Below are positions 1 through 7,767 of a DNA stretch of 64,000 nucleotides, piece by piece (the stretch's first letter is position 1; each line of letters starts with the position of its first letter). Location: the NCBI GenBank assembly GCA_026014725.1, contig JAOZHV010000052.1, forward strand, positions 177,259 through 241,258, written 5' to 3'. The position numbers and the translations under genes are program-made. This DNA comes from Candidatus Bathyarchaeota archaeon. GTDB lineage: Archaea; Thermoproteota; Bathyarchaeia; Bathyarchaeales; Bathycorpusculaceae. The notes under the pieces are model-generated. The model did no database searches, had not been told where the DNA came from, and saw only the letters and a list, made by a program, of their open reading frames with translations.

Positions 1-1139
1 TCTTCAAGTTGGATGGGTTTTTCTTTGCTGCTGAGCCCCATGACGTTTTCTGCTATGGCGAGGACGTCGGCATCCATAACGCTTTTGCCTTTGTCGCCTA
101 GGTCTTTGATACGTTGGAAGATTTCTTTGAATTGTTCGTCTGTGGGTTTTATGCCCATGTATTGGAGGCTGTCTCGTATGGCGTGTGAACCTGAGTGTTT
201 GCCGGGTGAGAGGCGTCTTGTGCGTCCTACGAGTTCTGGTGTGATGGGTTCGTAGGTTAGGGGGTTTTGGAGTAGTCCTTGGGTGTGTATGCCTGATTCA
301 TGTGTGAAGGCGTTTTCGCCGACGATGGCTTTGTTGGGTTGTACATAGATGCCTGTTAGGCGTGAAACCAGTTGCGAGGTGCCGTAGAGGAGTTCGGTTT
401 TTATGTTTAGGTCTAGTTTGTAGAGTGCTTTTAGGGTAACTACGATTTCTTCTAGGGAAGCGTTTCCAGCGCGTTCGCCCAAGCCGTTTATGGTTGCGTG
501 TGCTTCTTGTGCTCCTGCGCCTAGTGCAGCGATTGTGTTGGCGACTGCCATGCCGAAGTCGTTGTGACAGTGAACTCCGACGGGGACTTCAAGTTGGTCT
601 ACTATTTTTGAGTAGAATTCAAACGAGCGGTCGGGTGTGAGGATGCCTACGGTGTCGCATGGGACGATGCGGTCTGCGCCTGCCTCTTGGGCGGCTTGGA
701 GGACTTTGGTTAGGTAGTCAAAGTCTGAGCGTGTTGCGTCTTCAGCTAGGTATTCTACGGTCAAGCCGTGTTTTTTGGCGTATGCGACGAGTTCTTTGGT
801 GGTGTTTAGTATGTCGTCTCGTGTCTTGTGGAGTTTGCACTCGATGTGCAAATCAGAGGTTGGGATAATCATGCTGATGCCCGAAGCACCGCTTTTGAGT
901 ACGGCATCGATGTCCCCTTTGGTACCTCTTGCGGCACTGTAGACTTGCGCTTTCAAGCCCTGCTTGGCGATTAGTTTGACGGCTTCAAGTTCGCCCTCAG
1001 AAACCGCCGCGAAACCAGCCTCAATGAAGTCTACGCCGAGCTCGTCTAGGCGCTGGGCTATTCTGAGTTTGGTTTCAGGTACAAGTGATACTCCGGGTGT
1101 TTGTTCACCATCACGCAGGGTGGTGTCTAAAAATTTTAT
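1..1139 (-). CDS. 2-isopropylmalate/citramalate/homocitrate synthase family protein (partial)
   Basis: Reading the minus strand gives about 379 residues of an acyl-CoA/2-oxoacid condensing enzyme; the C-terminus lies beyond the window edge. It has the TIM-barrel signature LDTTLRDGEQTPGVSL near the N-terminus, the metal-binding HCHNDFGMAVANT motif and GERAGNASLEEI. The C-terminal part contains GIHTQGLLQNP and SGSHAIRDSLQYMG, typical of the LeuA/CimA/homocitrate synthase communication region. Because this genome makes lysine by the DAP route, leucine (LeuA) or isoleucine (CimA) synthesis is likelier than homocitrate synthesis; this is inference. No ATG, GTG or TTG is in frame between the upstream stop (1181-1183) and the first motif. 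The listed start is an ATA at 1137-1139 that places the usual two or three residues before the motif. Confidence 0.85.
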   Translation of the reverse strand, partial: MKFLDTTLRDGEQTPGVSLVPETKLRIAQRLDELGVDFIEAGFAAVSEGELEAVKLIAKQGLKAQVYSAARGTKGDIDAVLKSGASGISMIIPTSDLHIECKLHKTRDDILNTTKELVAYAKKHGLTVEYLAEDATRSDFDYLTKVLQAAQEAGADRIVPCDTVGILTPDRSFEFYSKIVDQLEVPVGVHCHNDFGMAVANTIAALGAGAQEAHATINGLGERAGNASLEEIVVTLKALYKLDLNIKTELLYGTSQLVSRLTGIYVQPNKAIVGENAFTHESGIHTQGLLQNPLTYEPITPELVGRTRRLSPGKHSGSHAIRDSLQYMGIKPTDEQFKEIFQRIKDLGDKGKSVMDADVLAIAENVMGLSSKEKPIQLE

Positions 1140-1301
1140 TTTTTTAGGGAAGCGATTGAATAAAGCAATACCCCATTTAAATCACATCTCTCTTGAAGGC
1201 GTGTTGCGAAGATATAAGATTTATGGTGCAGCGATTCACTGTTGTGTGCCTTCTCTATCTTGGTGCGTCGTTTCTGTCTTAAGTAATGGGTTTTTGAAAA
1301 G

Positions 1302-1307
1302 TTTAAA
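1302..1307 (+). promoter_or_regulatory. TATA box of vapBC
   Basis: The AT-rich TTTAAA lies about 26 bases before the GTG at 1332. A transcript starting there would be leaderless, which is common in archaea and supports choosing the downstream GTG as the vapB start. Confidence 0.45.
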
Positions 1308-1331
1308 TGTGTGTTGTCCCACTCTATAGAT

Positions 1332-1589
1332 GTGGGAAATGTGGAAGAGCAGGTTACTCTAAAAATTGACTCAAAAGGCAGAATGTGTATCCCTAGCGAG
1401 TTCCGAGAAGAAATCGGAGATGTTGTCATCATGAAGAAAACCGCTGAAGGTTTCCTTATTCTGCCTGGTAAGCAAGAGAATTTCATTGAATCCTTCAACA
1501 AAATGATAACTTCTGAGCCTAAACGCAAAGGTAAACCCAAACTTGCAACACCTGAAGAAATGAAGTCGGTTTGGAGAACCGTCAAGTGA
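1332..1589 (+). CDS. vapB: AbrB-type antitoxin of a VapBC pair
   Basis: A protein of about 85 residues with an N-terminal SpoVT/AbrB swapped-hairpin DNA-binding domain (VTLKIDSKGRMCIPSEFREEIG region) and a basic, flexible C-terminus that would bind the toxin. The GTG at 1332 is preferred; an earlier GTG at 1311 would fall within about 5 bases of the presumed TATA box. Its TGA overlaps the GTG of the next gene by four bases, as expected for a translationally coupled antitoxin-toxin operon. The family represses its own operon together with the toxin; that is family knowledge, not shown here. Confidence 0.85.
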   Translation: MGNVEEQVTLKIDSKGRMCIPSEFREEIGDVVIMKKTAEGFLILPGKQENFIESFNKMITSEPKRKGKPKLATPEEMKSVWRTVK

Positions 1590-2023
1590 TAGTTGGCTTA
1601 GACACCAATATCCTTTGCTATGCCCTTGACCCAGCGTATCCTGAGCATGCAAAAGTCAAAAACCTGTTAACTAACTTATCGCCAGAAAACATGGTTGCCA
1701 TAAACCCAACCGTGCTCCATGAAGCCTACCACACGCTCGTTCACTATTTAGAATGGACGCCAGAAGAAGCTGCCAGACGTCTCTTGGCAATGCTAAAACA
1801 CCCCTACATCAAATTTTACAACCAAACCCAAAAAACCAGTCAAATCGCTCTGCACCTTGCAACAAAACATGGCTTAGACGGCAGAGATGCGCTCATAATA
1901 GCCAACTACGTAGCAAACAAAACCCCAACACTATGTACCCATGACAAACCCCTGCTAAAACTACAAAAAATAGCATGGAAAAACACCAACTTAACCCTAA
2001 AAGACCCACTAAACCAAAAATAA
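1586..2023 (+). CDS. vapC: PIN-domain ribonuclease toxin (VapC)
   Basis: About 145 residues of a PIN-domain nuclease. The conserved acidic residues are visible: Asp in GLDTNILCYALD at the N-terminus, Glu in LHEAYHTL, Asp in GLDGRDALIIANY and Asp in LCTHDKPL. VapC toxins cleave tRNA or rRNA when not held by VapB. The GTG at 1586 gives a GTGA overlap with vapB; the longer TTG start at 1571 would add five residues and is less likely. All catalytic residues are present, so the toxin looks intact. Confidence 0.88.
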   Translation: MIVGLDTNILCYALDPAYPEHAKVKNLLTNLSPENMVAINPTVLHEAYHTLVHYLEWTPEEAARRLLAMLKHPYIKFYNQTQKTSQIALHLATKHGLDGRDALIIANYVANKTPTLCTHDKPLLKLQKIAWKNTNLTLKDPLNQK

Positions 2024-2045
2024 GGTGTTCAGGTTTTTTTGCTGG

Positions 2046-2366
2046 TTAGGCTGTTTTTGGCAGTTTCACCACAAGAAACCTGAAAACGCCCTCTCCGGTG
2101 TTGCGAAGAAGATGCGGAATCCCCTTCGGACTGTCGATTATTGTGTCCTTTTCCACTTCTTGGGCTTCTTCGCCGACCTCAACAACACCCTTGCCCTCCA
2201 AAATGTAGAAGAACACGCCCTCAGGCGTAGTGTGCCGCTTAAGACTCTGACCAGCCCCCAAGGCCATGTGGATAACGTCAGCGTCTTTTGATTCAAAGAT
2301 TCTTCGCGCGTCAACCCCGTGAGCATTCGGGAAAGACTCAGTATCTTCAACCTTAACGATTCTCAT
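2046..2366 (-). CDS. Small single-domain cupin protein
   Basis: 106 residues folding as one cupin barrel. Motif 1 is in the GQSLKRHTTPEGVFFYILEG stretch and motif 2 in DSPKGIPHLLRNTGEG, so a partial metal-binding set (His and Glu in motif 1, His in motif 2) is present. Small archaeal cupins of this size have mixed roles (sugar isomerisation, metal-dependent dioxygenation, ligand sensing) and the sequence does not select among them. It is convergent with vapC and single-gene. Confidence 0.75.
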   Translation of the reverse strand: MRIVKVEDTESFPNAHGVDARRIFESKDADVIHMALGAGQSLKRHTTPEGVFFYILEGKGVVEVGEEAQEVEKDTIIDSPKGIPHLLRNTGEGVFRFLVVKLPKTA

Positions 2367-2640
2367 AACAACACACTAGGCGACAATAACAATTTAGAGT
2401 TTCCCCCTAACAACTAAGGGACACCTTTTACATTTTCACCCTACACACTTAATTGGCAAAGCGTGCTGTGAGCGACAGTTTGATGGTTGCTGCTTGCGGA
2501 TTTGGCTACAACCTGCCTGCAGTTTGGGGCTAACGCTGACGCAAAAAAGCAATCCATCGCAAAGTCTGCTGGTAGATGATGAGTAGGGCAGGCACTCTCT
2601 TCTTCTACTAATAAAAAAAACAAACCTAACCAAACGACTT

Positions 2641-2684
2641 AACCTACCCTATAGGGGATAGGGTATACGGCAAAGCAACAAACC
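2641..2684 (+). repeat. Conserved dispersed element, copy A (most diverged)
   Basis: Contains CCTATAGGGGATAGGGT and then GGCAAAGCAACAAACC, matching the order and spacing of copies B, C and D. In this copy TACCCTAT and ATAGGGTA form a perfect 8-base inverted repeat around AGGGG. It lies about 120 bases before the Elf1-like gene, which has its own TATA box at 2727-2735, so the element is not needed as that gene's core promoter. Confidence 0.6.
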
Positions 2685-2726
2685 ATCACACAAACAACCA
2701 TACAAAAAACAAAACCTAAACGGAAG

Positions 2727-2735
2727 ACTATATCT
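2727..2735 (+). promoter_or_regulatory. TATA box of the Elf1-like gene
   Basis: GACTATATC, with an expected transcript start near 2757, about ten bases before the ATG at 2768. Confidence 0.4.
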
Positions 2736-2767
2736 GCAACATCAAACCATCCATTGTTGAACCAAAC

Positions 2768-3049
2768 ATGAGTTCAGACAAGGAAATGCGCAAAATCCCA
2801 ACCAGCCGCATCAAAATCCTAACCAAAGACGCCAAACAAATGGTCAACGGACCATACTACTGCCCAAAATGCCGAAAAGAACTCCTACAAATCTACGCTG
2901 ACGTCAAAAACAAACAAGCCTACGCCATATGCAAATGCGGACTAGAATGGCAACTAACCTACGCCCCAGTCTTCCAACCCATTGACTACTACAACAAATT
3001 TCGAGACCTCTGGAAAAAACAAAGCTACGGCATAATCAAACAAAAATAA
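2768..3049 (+). CDS. Elf1-like zinc-ribbon protein
   Basis: 93 residues. The centre holds CPKC and, about 30 residues later, CKCG, a four-Cys zinc ribbon. It is followed by APVFQPIDYYNKFRDLW, resembling the conserved PIDxY..F/W.D tail of the archaeal/eukaryotic transcription elongation factor Elf1. Elf1 binds RNA polymerase near the DNA channel; assignment here rests on ribbon plus tail, not on full-length similarity. The second Cys pair is CxC rather than CxxC. A basic N-terminal arm precedes the ribbon. It is monocistronic, downstream of conserved element A. Confidence 0.6.
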   Translation: MSSDKEMRKIPTSRIKILTKDAKQMVNGPYYCPKCRKELLQIYADVKNKQAYAICKCGLEWQLTYAPVFQPIDYYNKFRDLWKKQSYGIIKQK

Positions 3050-3126
3050 ACCAAACACCACCTTAAACCGAAAACAACAAACCCCTATAAACAACCAACC
3101 GTTACTAAAAAAAGGGCAAACCCAAC

Positions 3127-3567
3127 TTGACCACCCAACAAAAACTTGAATTCACACGACCACTGCTCATTTTAGGAAACCTCACACTCTTAGGATGGCT
3201 TTTTTTAGCATTCCTCAGCGTGTACATATTCAATGAAATCTACGGCTACCTATACCTACTACTATTAACCATCACAATTTACGGAATCCTGCGCAGACTC
3301 GGCTGTAACAGTTGCTACATGTGCAAAACCTGCACCAGCGGATTCGGCAGGTTAGCTGGAGTATTCTTCGGCAAAGGTTTCGTGAAAAAGGAAAGCGCTG
3401 GCAACAGACGAGGAATGATAGCTTTTGTTTACTTTCTACTCTTTCCGTTACCAACCACGGTTTTAGCATTGACTATCTGGAACGCTTTCTCATTTACTGT
3501 TCTGGCAGTCTTTGCGTGCCTTTTGACAGTAGCGTTCTACAGCTTAACAACTTGGTTAAACCACTAA
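3127..3567 (+). CDS. Four-helix membrane protein with a CxxCxxCxxC loop
   Basis: 146 residues with a TTG start. Two hydrophobic segments near residues 13-33 and 37-55 are followed by a loop carrying CNSCYMCKTC, and two more segments lie at about 97-117 and 120-142. The evenly spaced four-Cys motif (CxxCxxCxxC) suggests metal or Fe-S binding at the membrane face. I do not recognise the family and assign no function. It lies between the zinc-ribbon protein and the transglutaminase-like gene on the same strand. Confidence 0.6.
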   Translation: MTTQQKLEFTRPLLILGNLTLLGWLFLAFLSVYIFNEIYGYLYLLLLTITIYGILRRLGCNSCYMCKTCTSGFGRLAGVFFGKGFVKKESAGNRRGMIAFVYFLLFPLPTTVLALTIWNAFSFTVLAVFACLLTVAFYSLTTWLNH

Positions 3568-3578
3568 TCCGCCTAAAA

Positions 3579-3588
3579 ATTATATAAT
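3579..3588 (+). promoter_or_regulatory. TATA box of the transglutaminase-like gene
   Basis: ATTATATAAT, predicting a transcript start near 3610. This is downstream of the ATG at 3605 and supports translation from the ATG at 3650. Confidence 0.5.
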
Positions 3589-3649
3589 TTGGGATAAGTT
3601 TTTAATGCCTCCTACCATAGTGTATCTATTCATTGCCGAAGATGAACAG

Positions 3650-4762
3650 ATGAGAAGCCCAATCAACCCCAAGCTTGTTAAACTAATAATTATTGTTGCT
3701 TTATCATTAATATTGGCTGTTCCCACGGTTTCTTTCACCAAGGTTGCCGCCCAAACAAGCGACCAATATTATGACAAATCTTTCGCTTGGGACTACAATG
3801 GAAACCACTGGAAATGGAACCTAAGCATCCCCAAGGCTCTCTACGATGCCTACAAGGAAGTGTCAATACGTTCCCGAACAAGAAATGGCCCGGATGGCTA
3901 TGGTTTTCTAACGACAACAAACGATTATTACTTAAGAGCCCTCGCGCAGAAACTGAACGAAACCGCAACATCGATGAACTACGGCACATATGACCAAGTC
4001 AGCTTCGTTCTTGCATTTGTCCAAAGCTTAACCTACACCTCCGACTCAGTAACCACTAGCTACGACGAATACCCAAGATTCCCCATCGAAACGCTAGTCG
4101 ATGAAGGCGGAGACTGCGAAGACACATCTATACTCTTTGCAACATTAACACTAATCTTGGGATACGGCACAGTCTACATTAATCCACCAAACCACTACGC
4201 CGTCGGAATTCTAGGAAATGGTCTTATAGGCGTCTCATGGACATACCCTAAAGACTCCAACAACACATACTATTATTGCGAAACAACAGGAAGCGGTTTC
4301 AAAATCGGCATGCTTCCCGAAGAATTCAGCGGTCTATCCGCTTATGTTTACCCAATAGACGAAAGAGAACAATATGTTCCTCCAATAGTAGTGATACCTA
4401 AAGCAACACCAACCCCGGGAGCAGCAATCTCAAAAACACCACTTCCCACAACTTCGTCATCCTCTAATGTTGGAGACCCAACTATTCAGCCAGTAATGCC
4501 CTTATCGCTTGACTTAATCAACAAAAACCCCGTTCTGTTTGCAATAATTATTGCTGCGATAGCGGGTTCAATCTTGATGGCTGTCATTTCGGTTAGAAAA
4601 CCTAAGAACCGAACGGTTTTGCTCACTGAGGAACCCAAAGAAGCTGCTTCCCAGAAATCCCTTGATGGTGGTTCGGAAACAGAGAAGTTCTGTATTTATT
4701 GTGGTCAAAACAACAAAGACTACGCCGTTTATTGCGAACGTTGCGGTAAACAAATTGCTTAA
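3650..4762 (+). CDS. Membrane-anchored transglutaminase-like protein with a cytoplasmic zinc ribbon
   Basis: About 370 residues. A signal peptide (hydrophobic run LIIIVALSLILAVP) leads to an external domain with the transglutaminase/cysteine-protease-like core: Cys156 in GGDCEDTS and His182 in PPNHYAVGI. A Thr/Ser/Pro-rich linker (about residues 255-285) precedes a transmembrane helix near 295-318. The last 22 residues form a CxxC...CxxC zinc ribbon that would face the cytoplasm. The start is placed at 3650 because a TATA box at 3579 predicts transcription from about 3610. The substrate is unknown; related domains act as peptidases or structural modules. Confidence 0.7.
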   Translation: MRSPINPKLVKLIIIVALSLILAVPTVSFTKVAAQTSDQYYDKSFAWDYNGNHWKWNLSIPKALYDAYKEVSIRSRTRNGPDGYGFLTTTNDYYLRALAQKLNETATSMNYGTYDQVSFVLAFVQSLTYTSDSVTTSYDEYPRFPIETLVDEGGDCEDTSILFATLTLILGYGTVYINPPNHYAVGILGNGLIGVSWTYPKDSNNTYYYCETTGSGFKIGMLPEEFSGLSAYVYPIDEREQYVPPIVVIPKATPTPGAAISKTPLPTTSSSSNVGDPTIQPVMPLSLDLINKNPVLFAIIIAAIAGSILMAVISVRKPKNRTVLLTEEPKEAASQKSLDGGSETEKFCIYCGQNNKDYAVYCERCGKQIA

Positions 4763-4770
4763 TCGGCCGC

Positions 4771-5316
4771 TCATTTGGCAGATTTTTCTAGTTCATTGAA
4801 GGTTTCTTCTGCAATTACGTAGAGCTTGTTTTTGGCGTAACCAACAATCGCTATTTCAAGCAAGACTATGACTGAAAGGAAAACCGCTAAGCCCCACGCT
4901 AAATTAATTAACGATTGAGTTGCCTGCAAATTTACATCGCCCTCAACGGTGACAATCCAGCTCCAAAAACTAGGAGCCCGTTCAGCCATAAAAGCGGTTA
5001 AATCATTAGCCATCCAAACGCACAAGCTTGCCAGTGCGACCGCTAAGATGCAGCCGATTATGGTGATGTTTTTCCAGTCAGAAGCTAAGTTGGAAGAAGC
5101 AGACAGTTTTGTTTGAGAACCCTGAGCTTCCAAATTAATTATTACCTTTTTCTTCGCGGTTCTTGGCGCTATACCCCAAAGTGACCCCTGCGAAAACTTG
5201 ATTTGTTTTGTTGGTTCTTCTGAGAGTATTTTGTAGCCTTTCGCTGTAAAGTTGTCTTTTAGTTTTGTGTAAGCTTCATCAATATTTAGACTGACAGTTC
5301 GCTCAAGCGTAGGCAT
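4771..5316 (-). CDS. Two-helix membrane protein of unknown function
   Basis: 181 residues. The N-terminal half (about 1-80) is a soluble alpha/beta region (MPTLERTVSLNIDEAYTKL...), and two hydrophobic helices lie near 87-107 and 137-160, separated by an external loop. A charged helix ends the protein. It resembles small archaeal proteins in which a soluble N-terminal domain faces the cytoplasm, but I do not recognise a family. It is in series with the zinc-finger gene upstream (22 bases apart), so the two may share a transcript. Confidence 0.55.
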   Translation of the reverse strand: MPTLERTVSLNIDEAYTKLKDNFTAKGYKILSEEPTKQIKFSQGSLWGIAPRTAKKKVIINLEAQGSQTKLSASSNLASDWKNITIIGCILAVALASLCVWMANDLTAFMAERAPSFWSWIVTVEGDVNLQATQSLINLAWGLAVFLSVIVLLEIAIVGYAKNKLYVIAEETFNELEKSAK

Positions 5317-5338
5317 AGCTTAAAGATAGCGTTTGTTG

Positions 5339-5995
5339 TTATTGTGGTTTTTCGTTAGGTTTGAAAAGTTTCTTTTGGTATTGTGATTTAGGCTTAAAAC
5401 CCCTAATTGGCTGGCGTACCATGGCTCGCTGTCGTTCAAGGTTTTTTATGCGTGCATAGAGCTTGGAGACTTTGGTTTTGGACGGCACTTTTGATTTTGG
5501 TTTATGAATTGGTACAGGCGTGAATGGTTGAGTGATTTCTAGCTTCGTCCGCTTGGATTTCTTGAATGGAGCATCACGCACTTTCTTGAATGTAACGTGC
5601 CCTTCTTTGAGGTTGACTTCCTGCACTTCCCAGCCTGCATTTAGCCAAGCCTTCGTGTGGATGCTTGATGAGTTGTTGCTCCACCATGCAGGGTCTCGGT
5701 AAGCGTTCATTGGGAGGTTGCTGCCGATTAAGCCGTCGATGCGTGCAAATGAAAGCTTCACTAGGTTTGTGAATGACGCTCGGAATTTTAGGTGGCTTTC
5801 AAGTCCAGCGTACTTGGATGCGGTTCGTGGTGAAACTATTCGTCTGGCGCAGTGCAGGCAAAGCATTTTGGTTGGGTCGCCTGTGGCAACATCTGGGGTC
5901 ATACAGTCTCGGCAGAACAGTTTTTTGCAACGTTCGCACTTGCGCATGTATGTAGTTTGTATTACTCTGCCGCATATGCCGCATTCATCTTTCAA
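5339..5995 (-). CDS. Treble-clef zinc-finger protein with a basic C-terminus
   Basis: 218 residues. The first 50 hold paired Cys motifs (CGIC, CERC, CRDC, CLHC), a cross-braced two-zinc arrangement like RING, LIM or AN1 fingers. The middle (about 70-150) is a possible alpha/beta domain. The rest is strongly basic (KPKSKVPSKTKVSKLYARI and on), suggesting nucleic-acid or ribosome contact. I cannot name the family. It lies just upstream of the membrane protein on the same strand. Confidence 0.6.
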   Translation of the reverse strand: MKDECGICGRVIQTTYMRKCERCKKLFCRDCMTPDVATGDPTKMLCLHCARRIVSPRTASKYAGLESHLKFRASFTNLVKLSFARIDGLIGSNLPMNAYRDPAWWSNNSSSIHTKAWLNAGWEVQEVNLKEGHVTFKKVRDAPFKKSKRTKLEITQPFTPVPIHKPKSKVPSKTKVSKLYARIKNLERQRAMVRQPIRGFKPKSQYQKKLFKPNEKPQ

Positions 5996-6313
5996 TGTTA
6001 CTGCACCTGTGACCTGTAGGAAGCCGTTACCATTACCTTTGCTTTTTTAGGGATATTAATTTTGACCTGTTTAAAGCTGCTTTTCTTTCTGAAATTGTGA
6101 TTATGGCGTTTTTATGGGTGTTTTCTTTTCTAGTAGTTGTTGTGTAGCCCCTCCCTCTTTCAACAATTAGCGGGATGTCTAAAGCGTTGTTTGTTGGTTT
6201 CTGTTTGTGGTTTGGGTTGCTGGTTGGTTGTGGATGTTGCACAAGCAGTAGGGTGAGTTTTGTGTTGCTTGCTTTTTTCTGTTTTTTCACCAACTGCGAT
6301 ATGGTAATATTGC
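5996..6313. other. Intergenic region
   Basis: 318 bases rich in T on the plus strand. The minus-strand frame across it encodes a low-complexity, Asn/Thr/Lys-rich string with no domain. I see no gene, RNA or repeat. Confidence 0.4.
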
Positions 6314-7603
6314 CTACGTGGTGGTTTGGTTCCAGTAGTAAACTGTCTTGTACTCTACTTTAGAGACTGGGTAAGCTGAATCCTCATAGACTATGTCTAG
6401 GCTGGTGCCATATTTTGCCAGCAGTTCACTCATGATTGTTGCGATTTGCTGTGTTTTATCGTCTGTTGACCAGAACCCCCAGATGGTGTCGTTGGGGTTG
6501 CGCATGCCCCACCCGTAATTGTGAGGCAAAACCAGCGCTACCTCAGGGCTACTTTTATCCACAAACTGTTTGTTGTTGATGTCGTTCCAGAACCGTTCAA
6601 GCGCAAGGTAATGTTGCTTAGTCATAGCTGCTGCGGTGTTGCCCTTATCATCTTTGGCGTAATTAAAAATCGTTATGTACTTGGCGCCTGCTTGATAGGC
6701 GCTGAGCATTTGGCTGTAAATTTTCTCTGGAGTATCAAGGAAAGGCACCTCATCGTACTTCCATGTAATCATGGCGCCCCACTCCTTATCCTGAAGCCGC
6801 GCTGCACCTTTCACTTGAGCTATCTGCTGAGCAACACTCGCATTCCACCCTAACTCAGCAAATAAAACATCGTATCCCCCTAAATAATCCCACCAATAGA
6901 GCCCATAATCAGAAGTGAAAGTGGTAATTCCTACAGCATTTAAGGTTGAAAGCCCCGGGTCACCATCACTTAACACTTCATTAATGAAAAATTCCGCTTC
7001 TAAATCATAGTTTTCAGGCTCAGTGCCATTATAGACGAAATCAAGCATTTTGAGATATATCTCATAGAGCGCTTGGAGTGCGGGATGGTCATGGCCGCTT
7101 AGGTTTTCTCCATAAGCTCTATACCAGTCTGCCCAGTACCCATCCAACTGGATTCCACCTGGTTCATCGTTGTAATACATACCAAGGAACTTGTCGCCCC
7201 AGCGTTGTGTCCAGTTCTGCTTGATGCTGTCCAGTGGTTCCAGCCAAAACCAAGTAGACTCGTTTTTTTCTATAACATCATAGATGCCTAAGTTAACTAT
7301 GATGCTTAATCCGTTTGCTACGGCGTAATCGCAGGCTTCATACACTGCAGACTGGTTCCTGCTCAACACGCTTCTGCCCGAATCTAAAATAAACAGGTTA
7401 GTGTACGCTTTTGTTCTGTCGATAAGCGCTTTCGCTTCAGCGGTGGTGTTTCCGCAAAAAGCAACCCCGACAAAAACGCCTGGGTCCGCTTTCACTCGGC
7501 TCCAGCCTAAATAGTACATGTGAAAGCCCAAGATTGAAACTGCCAGAACTGTAATCAGCAAGGCTCCAACAACATACTTACCAATTCTTTTGAACCCGCT
7601 CAC
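6314..7603 (-). CDS. Exported glycoside-hydrolase-like TIM-barrel protein
   Basis: 429 residues. A signal-anchor helix (about residues 9-30) is followed by a large external domain. The segments GVFVGVAFCGNTTAEAK, IIVNLGIYDVIEK, FLGMYYNDEPGGIQLDGYW and GAMITWKYDEVPFLDTPEKI read as successive strands of a barrel with acidic residues at strand ends, as in (beta/alpha)8 glycosidases. Repeated NxT/S sites (for example NTT, NES, NGT) suggest N-glycosylation. The family is not identified, and polysaccharide cleavage is inference. It is divergent from the beta-helix gene and shares a palindrome-rich intergenic region with it. Confidence 0.55.
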   Translation of the reverse strand: MSGFKRIGKYVVGALLITVLAVSILGFHMYYLGWSRVKADPGVFVGVAFCGNTTAEAKALIDRTKAYTNLFILDSGRSVLSRNQSAVYEACDYAVANGLSIIVNLGIYDVIEKNESTWFWLEPLDSIKQNWTQRWGDKFLGMYYNDEPGGIQLDGYWADWYRAYGENLSGHDHPALQALYEIYLKMLDFVYNGTEPENYDLEAEFFINEVLSDGDPGLSTLNAVGITTFTSDYGLYWWDYLGGYDVLFAELGWNASVAQQIAQVKGAARLQDKEWGAMITWKYDEVPFLDTPEKIYSQMLSAYQAGAKYITIFNYAKDDKGNTAAAMTKQHYLALERFWNDINNKQFVDKSSPEVALVLPHNYGWGMRNPNDTIWGFWSTDDKTQQIATIMSELLAKYGTSLDIVYEDSAYPVSKVEYKTVYYWNQTTT

Positions 7604-7693
7604 ACCTCGCTTTACATTAAAAATTCACGTGTACCCGCTTAAATCTTACGATAAAACCGCCAAAACACGCTCCGCCCGTAGAACAGCAGTATT

Positions 7694-7719
7694 GTTCCAG
7701 TTTTGGAACATAATGTTCC
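7694..7719. promoter_or_regulatory. Overlapping palindromes between divergent surface-protein genes
   Basis: GTTCCA-GTTT-TGGAAC (7694-7709) is a perfect inverted repeat, and GGAACAT-A-ATGTTCC (7705-7719) is a second perfect one sharing its right arm. A further GTAGAAC half-site follows at about 7724. Sitting between two divergently transcribed exported-protein genes, they look like a shared operator for a dimeric regulator. Confidence 0.5.
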
Positions 7720-7767
7720 TTCTGTAGAACTAAAAGCCCCTGCCCCATGGTACTGGTGGCGAGAGAA

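Larger units (their letters stand above)
2367..2767. other. 400-base intergenic region with a GC-richer block
   Basis: No convincing full-length gene. The block from about 2451 to 2605 is richer in G and C than its AT-rich flanks. A TTG-started frame from 2452 reads 26 protein-like residues before a stop, and a neighbouring frame continues with about 15 more, so it could be a decayed gene. A box-C-like ATGATGA occurs near 2577, but I find no matching D box. The conserved element A lies at 2641-2684. Confidence 0.4.

Noticed and set aside
1136..1585. Minus-strand open frame of 149 codons over vapB
   Set aside because: Antisense shadow of vapB and the LeuA upstream region; no domain pattern.
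2570..2640. Box C/D small RNA around ATGATGA at 2577
   Set aside because: No D box (CTGA) at a proper distance and no C'/D' pair.
6033..6293. Minus-strand 86-codon frame
   Set aside because: Low-complexity Asn/Thr/Lys string in a T-rich intergenic stretch, with no ribosome site or motif.
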